Source: a virus
Reading direction: 5' to 3' (one strand)
IMG/VR virus record: IMGVR_UViG_3300006793_008009
Span: 1-25,092 of that record
Length of the DNA: 25,092 nucleotides
The notes beneath the pieces were generated by a model. It saw only the letters and a list, made by a program, of their open reading frames with translations, ran no database searches and was not told the origin of the DNA. The position numbers were made by a program, and so were the translations under genes. Positions 15,274 through 21,392 of the stretch are shown in pieces (positions within the stretch are counted from its first letter, which is position 1; each line of letters starts with the position of its first letter).

Positions 15274-16238
15274 CTAAAACCAATCTGATCAGAGACCATA
15301 GAGTTAAAACTCGTGTTTAGGCATTGGATGTTTACAGACATCAGTCCGTCCATAGATAACATCTTGTTTATTTCCGTCTTATTGTACAATGGTTCATACT
15401 CCTTGAACGTCTCGTTTATCCTCTGGGCACACTGTATTGAGATCAGAGGTTCGCTTAACTGCATTATTGAGTAATTATCGCACACCGTACTGAATTCTTC
15501 AACAACTTTAGTGTATACTGACAATTTTGAATCGACAGATTCTGCATGTTCTTTGATGTCACTAAGGTAATAGTCCTTGTTTTCTGATAAGAACGGGAAC
15601 GCTTTAGCGACAGTCTTCAAACCTACGCCTGATATCCCATCTATATTGTCACTCTTGTCGCCCACCATTGACCTGGCAAGGGCGAAGTTCTTAGGGTGAA
15701 TAGAGTGTTGTTCGACAACTGTGCTTTGGTTCAAGACTTCATCCTGCGTGGGTCTGATTAACAACGTTTTGTCATCTAGTAACTGAATGAAGTCTTTGTC
15801 AGATGATACGATTGCCTTTAACCACCCACTGAACGCAGGCATGGACTTAATATAAGATATCACATCGTCCGCTTCAACACCTGGTTCTCTAAATTGCAGC
15901 ACAGGTGTTTGGTTGATGTATTCAATGCACCTGACCTGTTGCCACATTCTGTTTGTCTGGATCTGAGAAGGACTTAGGTTTTGTGCCCACCTGTTGAGTT
16001 TCGGTGGTTTTCTGCCTGCTTTATAGTTCTTGTTCTTGGATCTACGCTTTGAAGAACCTCCGTCGCCATCCCACACAACCACGAATGCATCAGGATTAAC
16101 CTGTCTACAGAGTTTATTCAATGTCTGCAAGAACCCAACGACTCCCCCGCAAGGGTCTCCGTTTGGTGACAGTGTCGGGTTCACAATGTAGGATCTCATA
16201 AATTGGTTTTGCGCATCAACTATAAGCAGTTTCTTCAT
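15270..16238 (-). CDS. 5'-3' exonuclease / flap endonuclease (PolA exo domain/T4 RNase H-like)
   Basis: A 322-aa metal-dependent 5' nuclease, expected to remove RNA primers and flaps. Acidic ligands are visible: D8 in LLIVDAQN, D57/D59 in VVWDGDG, E122/D124/D125 in GVEADDV, D147/D149 in VSSDKDF, and D194/D197 in VGDKSDN. The helix-3-turn-helix GISGVGLKTV is at 201-210. The frame stays open to 16310, but the extra 24 codons run through the intrinsic terminator at 16274-16304 and encode nonsense (VRPWETGGVFFY). The conserved N-terminus begins MKKLLIVDAQNQF at 16238, so I place the start there. It supplies the nuclease that the very small family A polymerase downstream of the tail module lacks. 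Confidence 0.9.
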   Translation of the reverse strand: MKKLLIVDAQNQFMRSYIVNPTLSPNGDPCGGVVGFLQTLNKLCRQVNPDAFVVVWDGDGGSSKRRSKNKNYKAGRKPPKLNRWAQNLSPSQIQTNRMWQQVRCIEYINQTPVLQFREPGVEADDVISYIKSMPAFSGWLKAIVSSDKDFIQLLDDKTLLIRPTQDEVLNQSTVVEQHSIHPKNFALARSMVGDKSDNIDGISGVGLKTVAKAFPFLSENKDYYLSDIKEHAESVDSKLSVYTKVVEEFSTVCDNYSIMQLSEPLISIQCAQRINETFKEYEPLYNKTEINKMLSMDGLMSVNIQCLNTSFNSMVSDQIGFS

Positions 16239-16273
16239 GTTCTCAGTCTCTCTTGTTCTGTTACCTAGTAAAT

Positions 16274-16304
16274 AAAAAAAAACGCCCCCGGTTTCCCAGG
16301 GGCG
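16274..16304 (-). terminator. Intrinsic (rho-independent) terminator after recA
   Basis: On the minus strand a 22-base hairpin at 16304-16283 has nine pairs (CGCCCC with GGGGCG, a G-T pair, then GG with CC) closed by a GAAA tetraloop, followed by nine T residues (16282-16274). It begins ten bases past the recA stop codon at 16314-16316. It should end or attenuate the transcript from P3 after ssb and recA, and is the only convincing intrinsic terminator I see in the window. Confidence 0.93.
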
Positions 16305-16313
16305 GACCAACTA

Positions 16314-17462
16314 CTAGTCGTCGGTCTTTGGTGGGGTGTCCTCTTCCTGATCATAAAAATCAGATGCATTACCTGTCTTATTACTGAACTTCATAATAAC
16401 ATCATCATCCATGATTTGCAAGACTCTTTTGTGAAACTTTTCATCTTCTAACTTTTTCAACCAATGTGCTCGCTGGAACTTCTCTCGGGTTCCATCTTCA
16501 TGGACGAGTGAATACCATGCACCTGATTGCTCTAAGTTTTCAGATATCTGAATCGCATCAAACCAACTTTCCTTATCTTGTACGCCGACTGCTGCTGCGT
16601 CGCCCCAAAGAATCTTAAAGTTGCAAGTACGTCCGGTTGATCCAAACCTAGACTTTTCGATCTTACATTTCACCTCTGACCCAATTCTGAATCCGTTCTC
16701 GTCTGTGACGAAAGATGCTTTCGCTTTCCTTCCCGTCAACCAGATTCTCAACGAATAAGAATAAGGCAAAGTCTTTCCACCAGGAGTCATATATGGCGTT
16801 GTCATTGCTTCAGAGGGAGACCTTGTGATATTAGTCTTCAACTGATTAAGCACCAACAGGGTAGCACCAGCATTAGCAATGGGTTGTACCAGTTTTGGCA
16901 TACCCTTAGACAATACTCGTGCTTTCATTGCCATAGATGACTGAGGATTGTAGTCAGATTCTATGTCATGCACAGATGGAGTAAGAGCAAGTGAGTCCCA
17001 AATAAATAACCATTTTTCTGGCATCTTTAAGAGGTTCTCGATTGTCTCCATTACCATCTCTACGGAATGTGCCTGAACATAAATCAGACCCTTTTCTTCA
17101 TCATCCAAATCACACCCTGCTTTCCTAAGAAAGTCAGGGTCGATAGCAGACTCTGAATCAAAATAAGCAACGCGGCAACCCATCTTCTGAGCGTTTGCAG
17201 CAATCTGCGCTGCCATAAATGACTTGCCCGTTGCTTCTAAACCTGCAATCTCGGAGATCTTCCCTACTGGGATTCCCGCGTACCTGCCTTTGCAGGCAAT
17301 GGAATCCAACCATCGCGACCCAGTCGGAATCCACTCCTTGACTTCCGTTGGATTGTCCTCCGAAAGATTGTAGGCGACTACACCGCCTGACGCTTTGTTG
17401 AGCGACGCAATAATGTCTTTGGTGGATAATCCACCAGGTTTCATTTTAGTCACTTTACCCAT
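16314..17462 (-). CDS. RecA/UvsX-like recombinase
   Basis: A 382-aa RecA-family strand-exchange ATPase. The N-terminus has the UvsX-like lead-in (IPTGSRWLDSIACKG, 45-59). Walker A is GLEATGKS (74-81), the catalytic Glu is in YFDSESA (100-106), Walker B is WLFIWD (151-156), and the L1/L2-region includes VLNQLKTN (204-211). The C-terminus is acidic (QEEDTPPKTDD), as in RecA. It would drive recombination-dependent replication and repair with the adjacent gp32-like SSB; no UvsY is visible. The start overlaps the SSB stop by eight bases; Met7 is a possible alternative. Transcription probably begins at P3 and ends at the terminator just past its stop. Confidence 0.95.
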   Translation of the reverse strand: MGKVTKMKPGGLSTKDIIASLNKASGGVVAYNLSEDNPTEVKEWIPTGSRWLDSIACKGRYAGIPVGKISEIAGLEATGKSFMAAQIAANAQKMGCRVAYFDSESAIDPDFLRKAGCDLDDEEKGLIYVQAHSVEMVMETIENLLKMPEKWLFIWDSLALTPSVHDIESDYNPQSSMAMKARVLSKGMPKLVQPIANAGATLLVLNQLKTNITRSPSEAMTTPYMTPGGKTLPYSYSLRIWLTGRKAKASFVTDENGFRIGSEVKCKIEKSRFGSTGRTCNFKILWGDAAAVGVQDKESWFDAIQISENLEQSGAWYSLVHEDGTREKFQRAHWLKKLEDEKFHKRVLQIMDDDVIMKFSNKTGNASDFYDQEEDTPPKTDD

Positions 17463-18228
17463 TATTCATGAGTCCATCAAGCGCGGTGTCGAACTTGCTC
17501 CGCACTGGGTCCGAATCAGTGCTAGTGTTGTTAGTGAAGTTACCTCTCGTTACTTCAGAAGTCCCTCCTCCGTCAGTGTTCAAGTGCGCCTCCAAGATTG
17601 TTGAGACTTCTTCAGTTGACTTGCGCTCGAAGATTGTCTCAAAGTTCGGTACAGTCTCCAAGAGTTCCGTGCAACGTTCATCGCCGCCAACGGCATCGTC
17701 ACAAAGGACCGACTTGCGTGGACGAGGTCGAATATCCGTAGTCGGATAAGAAGCACCAGGTTGCTTGCCGTACATCAACTTGAGATCATTACCATCATCA
17801 GGATCAGTAATATCTCCATAATCTGGATCCAACACAATTCCTAACAACTTCTGGTACGCCAACTTGCCGTAACCCCAAACCTTGACTCCTTCTGACTCTT
17901 CTCCTCGGACTAACACTGGAGAAAAGAATCGTTGCTTGGCAAACATCTGCTTTGCCATCGCCTTGCTGTCCTCCGTACCGTCATTCCATAGTTCGTTTGC
18001 AAGGTTGCAAACTGGGCAATCATCTCCATAGTTGCGCTTTGGGCACAAAAATGACTGTTCGCCTACATTGTAGTGGAAAAACCGCTCCTTAAACGGGTCT
18101 CCATCTGAAGTGGGAACGATGCGAATATTATTCTCACCTTCTTGGGGACGCCAGAAGTTCTTCTTCTTTTCTCCCTTCCCGTTTAGAGTATCCATCTTCT
18201 GTTTCATCAGATCTAAATTCAGTGCCAT
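17455..18228 (-). CDS. Single-stranded DNA-binding protein (T4 gp32-like)
   Basis: A 257-aa OB-fold SSB. Its N-terminus is basic (KGEKKKNFWRPQEG, 18-31). A zinc-binding insertion in the OB fold uses H52, C62, C71 and C74 in a pattern like T4 gp32 (H64, C77, C87, C90). The C-terminal about 50 residues are low-complexity and mildly acidic (TDGGGTSEV, TSTDSDPVRSKFDTALDGL), the part that in gp32 binds partner proteins. It is the first gene after promoter P3, has a perfect AAGGAGGT at 18234-18241, and follows a 75-base structured leader. High and possibly autoregulated expression fits, since SSB is needed in bulk. It overlaps recA by eight bases. Confidence 0.9.
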   Translation of the reverse strand: MALNLDLMKQKMDTLNGKGEKKKNFWRPQEGENNIRIVPTSDGDPFKERFFHYNVGEQSFLCPKRNYGDDCPVCNLANELWNDGTEDSKAMAKQMFAKQRFFSPVLVRGEESEGVKVWGYGKLAYQKLLGIVLDPDYGDITDPDDGNDLKLMYGKQPGASYPTTDIRPRPRKSVLCDDAVGGDERCTELLETVPNFETIFERKSTEEVSTILEAHLNTDGGGTSEVTRGNFTNNTSTDSDPVRSKFDTALDGLMNNG

Positions 18229-18233
18229 TATAT

Positions 18234-18241
18234 TACCTCCT
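18234..18241 (-). promoter_or_regulatory. Near-perfect ribosome binding site of the SSB gene
   Basis: The minus strand reads AAGGAGGT, five bases before the ATG at 18228-18226. It is the closest Shine-Dalgarno consensus match in the window, in line with strong SSB translation. It lies just downstream of an A-rich single-stranded stretch of the leader. Confidence 0.85.
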
Positions 18242-18278
18242 TATGGTATTGCTTTTTTGCACACTTTCGGCTATAGCA

Positions 18279-18298
18279 GGTCAGCAAATCTCCCGACC
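18279..18298 (-). promoter_or_regulatory. Leader stem-loop, possible autoregulatory operator of SSB
   Basis: In the RNA this 20-base element folds as a six-pair stem (GGTCGG with CTGACC, one G-U pair) and an eight-base loop. It lies just after the predicted P3 start. It is followed by a short palindrome GCTATAGC (18270-18277) and an A-rich unpaired stretch up to the Shine-Dalgarno. T4 gene 32 has a structured element followed by an unstructured A/U-rich operator that gp32 binds, so a similar layout here is suggestive. The role is inferred. Confidence 0.5.
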
Positions 18299-18308
18299 AA
18301 CTTTCTAT

Positions 18309-18337
18309 ACTATACTAAATGTTTTTTTGTTTGTCAA
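18309..18337 (-). promoter_or_regulatory. Sigma70 promoter P3, upstream of ssb-recA
   Basis: The minus strand reads TTGACA (-35 consensus, 18337-18332), a 17-base A-rich spacer, and TATAGT (-10, 18314-18309) preceded by TTTAG. The -35 starts one base after the stop codon of the FtsZ-like gene. Start near 18302 gives a leader of about 74 bases. It shares the TAG-TATnnT -10 context and 17-base spacing with P1 and P2, so the three probably use the same RNA polymerase holoenzyme. Confidence 0.88.
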
Positions 18338-19174
18338 TTAAAAGTCTTGAACTTTTGAAGAAAAGTATTTTGTATAACAAAAGTCCCAATTGTATTGAGT
18401 CTCATAGACCCCATAACTGTATTTGCACAGTTCTTCGTTTTTATCTTTAATCAATTTTATAATGTTTCTTTGCAGGTTCTTGTCACTGTTTAGCGTATCC
18501 TTGGAGATACCATAGTACAGTCTAGTATCCATGATATTGTCACAAGAGAAAAACTTAGTCTCAGAACCATCTTCAATGTTTAAAATACCAAGTGTACACA
18601 CCCTTCTTGCTTCATTGATCTCTGAAAAGTTTGACACAACTGCCTCCTGATGGTCAAACACCATTATCATGTGAAAAACTGAAACAATCATCTTGTTTAT
18701 CGCAGGATAATATTCTTTAATACTTGCATCTTCAACAAGTTTATCGATTTCCGAGTTACTTGTCAAGTAAATTCTTTCAAAAAGTCCAGATCTTGTATAT
18801 TCTTGCAAAACTGAGAATATCACTTTCTCTTGTGCAGACTTGGTAACATCCATAAGGTCTTTTTCGGGTCTTATGCACAAAACTGTGATGCTTTTGTCTC
18901 TCAACTGGTGCAACAACCTTAACGATATCGACGATACGATACTTGCGCCGCTTAAAACCACAACAACGTTATCTTTGATCTTGTCTTTTTTTGCTTTGGT
19001 CAACCCCTTGAAGGATTCTTCGTAGTCTTCAGGTCTTTTTTGCTTTGGCACCAAAACTTGGTCTTTCCATCCCGTAGGATCATCATCTACGCACAATATG
19101 TTGTACTGTTCATACGCAGAAAAGCACTTTGCCACCTTGCACCCAACGCCGCCGACTCCAATTACAGTATACAT
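18338..19174 (-). CDS. Degenerate FtsZ/tubulin-like protein (putative)
   Basis: A 278-aa protein. The N-terminus YTVIGVGGVGCKVAKCF (2-18), followed by NILCVDDDP (25-33), closely follows the FtsZ opening (a glycine-rich nucleotide loop, then a strand ending in Asn/Asp). NVVVVLSGASIVSSISLRLLHQL (69-91) followed by SITVLCIRPEKD (95-106) sits where FtsZ has its tubulin signature strand, loop and helix, but the GGGTGTG loop is replaced by SGASIVSS. A later conserved-looking block is FSVLQEYTRSGLFERIYL (120-137). The protein is shorter than FtsZ (about 320-400 aa), and no clear T7 catalytic loop is visible. If related, it may bind nucleotide or assemble without hydrolysis. It overlaps the polymerase start region by one base. 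An alternative is a Rossmann-fold protein unrelated to tubulins. Confidence 0.55.
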   Translation of the reverse strand: MYTVIGVGGVGCKVAKCFSAYEQYNILCVDDDPTGWKDQVLVPKQKRPEDYEESFKGLTKAKKDKIKDNVVVVLSGASIVSSISLRLLHQLRDKSITVLCIRPEKDLMDVTKSAQEKVIFSVLQEYTRSGLFERIYLTSNSEIDKLVEDASIKEYYPAINKMIVSVFHMIMVFDHQEAVVSNFSEINEARRVCTLGILNIEDGSETKFFSCDNIMDTRLYYGISKDTLNSDKNLQRNIIKLIKDKNEELCKYSYGVYETQYNWDFCYTKYFSSKVQDF

Positions 19175-20286
19175 TATATTTTGTTCATCTCTCCGAAATT
19201 TTTGCCAATGGACATATTGACTCTATATTGTCCAAGTCTTGTATCGCCAAAGATTCGCCTTGCTTCGAGCATTTTTTGTTTGTCTTCTTTCTTACAGTCT
19301 AGTATAACAGAGTCGTGCATCAAATAGCAAATTTTTGTTTCATTATTTTTAAAAAACTCTCTCAACTTAAATGCTTGCTCGATACAGATATCGCTACTTG
19401 TGCTTTGCACAATGTAATTTAAAGCGCGTCGGGAGTCAGTCTCAATTTGGCGTGAGAATGGCGTTCTAATCGACGTTCCATCGTAATACAGGTCTTTCAC
19501 CGTGTTGCGCTCATAAAGTCCCTCCAGCAGCGAATCTGACGCTTCAGGGTTGTATAACCAGGCGAATGTTCGCTTCTTTACATCTTCGCGATTAAGTCCT
19601 AGTTTTTGCGATGTCCATTCATGTATATCTTCGTCGGGTTGTTGCTTTTCGGATAGCGCCAGAAGAGTTCGCAACTCTGCCGCGTTGAAGTCCAACTCCA
19701 AGAAAAAGTCGTTTGTAGGTCGAAGTAGGTGCCTATCCTCTTTTTTAAGTGTTAGGATCGGTATCTCTGCTTTTGCGTTCGACAGTCTTCCTGTTTTTGT
19801 CCCGAAGATATTGTAACTCGTGCGCTTAAGTTTGCCCTTGTATAGATTTCTTTTTGCGTTCATCTCTTCTGTCAAGATGTGTGCCTTTCTCAGTATATCG
19901 TAATGATGTGGCTTTGGCGTATCCTCAATGCAGTGCCTTATGATTGCCTGCTTGTTTGACAAAAAATCCCGCAAAAAATTCTCGGGTATAAAATCGTATA
20001 TACAGTTGTTTTCTAGATCACACTTAGAACTCATAGCAGATTTAACGAGTGCTGAGATCCTATTAGAACTAGATTCCCACGATTCTTGTACGAAACCGGG
20101 ACATGCTGTATTTATATCTCCGCTCTTCGTGTAAAGGTAGGCATACTCTACGTTGTCTCGATTTTTCAAATGAATGGAGTGACGCCAAGTGTGTGTCATC
20201 TGAGGACTGTCCTCATAATCCACTAACTCATTGTGTACAAACGCTTTGAGGCACTTTTCGTTGCTGTCAACTATTTGGAAATACAC
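19174..20286 (-). CDS. Minimal family A DNA polymerase (PolA palm/fingers)
   Basis: A 370-aa family A polymerase, about half the size of T7 or Klenow polymerase and lacking any recognisable 3'-5' exonuclease domain. TKTGRLSN is at 163-170. Motif A is LELDFNAAELR with catalytic Asp199. Motif B (O-helix) keeps R233, K237, F241 and Y245 with exact E. coli Pol I spacing (R754, K758, F762, Y766). R286/N290/Q294 match R841/N845/Q849. Motif C is HDS (324-326) instead of HDE, keeping the catalytic Asp325 but losing the Glu. The N-terminal 150 residues are diverged and may form a reduced thumb. It is adjacent to the tail genes and is the second polymerase in the window beside DnaE. It may act in gap filling, with the separate 5' nuclease. 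Confidence 0.9.
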   Translation of the reverse strand: MYFQIVDSNEKCLKAFVHNELVDYEDSPQMTHTWRHSIHLKNRDNVEYAYLYTKSGDINTACPGFVQESWESSSNRISALVKSAMSSKCDLENNCIYDFIPENFLRDFLSNKQAIIRHCIEDTPKPHHYDILRKAHILTEEMNAKRNLYKGKLKRTSYNIFGTKTGRLSNAKAEIPILTLKKEDRHLLRPTNDFFLELDFNAAELRTLLALSEKQQPDEDIHEWTSQKLGLNREDVKKRTFAWLYNPEASDSLLEGLYERNTVKDLYYDGTSIRTPFSRQIETDSRRALNYIVQSTSSDICIEQAFKLREFFKNNETKICYLMHDSVILDCKKEDKQKMLEARRIFGDTRLGQYRVNMSIGKNFGEMNKI

Positions 20287-21392
20287 TATCTAATCCTATC
20301 AGGTTTACTCTTCAAGATCTTCATCTCTGCAAAAAGGTATGCTTTCTCAAAACTATACTTTTCTAACATATAGTAGCATTCTTTAAACAGTGAGTCAAGT
20401 TTTGTTTTATGCATTTCTGCTTTCTGCTCTTTGAGAAGAATCTCGATATATGCTCTAAACCAGAAACTTGAAGAATATCCAGATAGTATTTGTCTTGGTT
20501 CTTGCCTGACTCTGAACTCAGTTTTGGTCTTTAACTTGCCATTCTTGCAAATTCTTGTTTCAGACCTTCTGGGTGATTCATCGAGGAAGGACTGGTAGCA
20601 GTTTAACAGAAACCCTTGCAGCAAGTCAATATCACTGTCTTTGCATTCATAGAAATATTCTTCCAACACTTGTTTCTTGTTAAGTGCATCATATTGAATC
20701 GCATAGTTGATCATTACCTGAGAGTCGAGGTTTGCCACAATGCACCAAGGTGCATGCTTAGGAATAACAAAACCGTATTCCTTTGCAATACTTGAGACTA
20801 GATTGAAAGAGGGGTGATTAACCAATTCGATCCTCTCATCGTCATCGTTGTGCGATCCGGCCTTGAAATCTAACATCAATCCCGTGCCATGCATCGGACA
20901 CAGCGAAGAGTTTACGAAAGAAGAGTACATAATGGGGTACCTATCAGCATAGTCCGACAAAAACCGATCGAACTGATGCAGGACATCATCAAATTCCTTG
21001 ACTCTTGCTTGCTCTGGGAGCAGATACTTATCTAAAAATATGGTTTCTAATCTTTTTTGGTGTTCAAGGTAGAGGGATAGGGGTTTAATGTACGCTTTCT
21101 CTACCTTGAGAGTAAGCAATCCAGCAAACGGTTCGAGTCCACTGACTACTTTTTCCCTGTAGTGTTCTTTAAAATCATTGAAAGCGTCTGCTACAAAATT
21201 AAAACAAATCTTCGTATCACTTAGTTGAGTCATGGTTGAAATATCAAAAGGAGCGATTGTTCTGCCTTTCTCGTTTTTTCTTGCGTAAAAGAATTGGTCC
21301 TTATCCCAGTTGTCCAAAGTGGCAACTACTTTGTTGGACGCTACCCTTCCGTCATAATGTCTTTTCCTTTCCATGTTTGACTTAATACTCAC
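20286..21392 (-). CDS. Unknown protein between tail module and polymerase, possibly virion structural
   Basis: A 368-aa soluble protein with no signal peptide or membrane segment. It is rich in aromatic residues and contains FNFVADAFNDFKEHYREKV (64-82), a long predicted helical section (about 90-150), and a Cys/His-bearing stretch (SSLCPMHGTGLMLDFKAGSHNDDD, near the middle). It is not an exonuclease domain: no DxE or other catalytic Asp/Glu set is visible, so I do not treat it as the missing N-terminal half of the family A polymerase. Its stop adjoins the polymerase start (one-base overlap), and its start overlaps the 760-aa gene by four bases. Position argues for a neck, tail or baseplate role; nothing in the sequence proves it. 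Confidence 0.5.
   Translation of the reverse strand: MSIKSNMERKRHYDGRVASNKVVATLDNWDKDQFFYARKNEKGRTIAPFDISTMTQLSDTKICFNFVADAFNDFKEHYREKVVSGLEPFAGLLTLKVEKAYIKPLSLYLEHQKRLETIFLDKYLLPEQARVKEFDDVLHQFDRFLSDYADRYPIMYSSFVNSSLCPMHGTGLMLDFKAGSHNDDDERIELVNHPSFNLVSSIAKEYGFVIPKHAPWCIVANLDSQVMINYAIQYDALNKKQVLEEYFYECKDSDIDLLQGFLLNCYQSFLDESPRRSETRICKNGKLKTKTEFRVRQEPRQILSGYSSSFWFRAYIEILLKEQKAEMHKTKLDSLFKECYYMLEKYSFEKAYLFAEMKILKSKPDRIR

Noticed and set aside
15270-16310. Longest-ORF start for the 5' nuclease at 16310.
   Set aside because: The extra 24 codons translate the intrinsic terminator at 16274-16304 and have no family similarity; MKKLLIVDAQ at 16238 is the conserved start.
18338-19174. Calling the FtsZ-like protein an active tubulin GTPase.
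   Set aside because: The GGGTGTG signature and an obvious T7 catalytic loop are missing, so only distant structural relatedness can be suggested.
20286-21392. Possible N-terminal half of a split family A DNA polymerase.
   Set aside because: The 368-aa product has no exonuclease or thumb motifs, and the polymerase ORF has its own complete motif set with a normal start, so a frameshifted or split polymerase is not supported.
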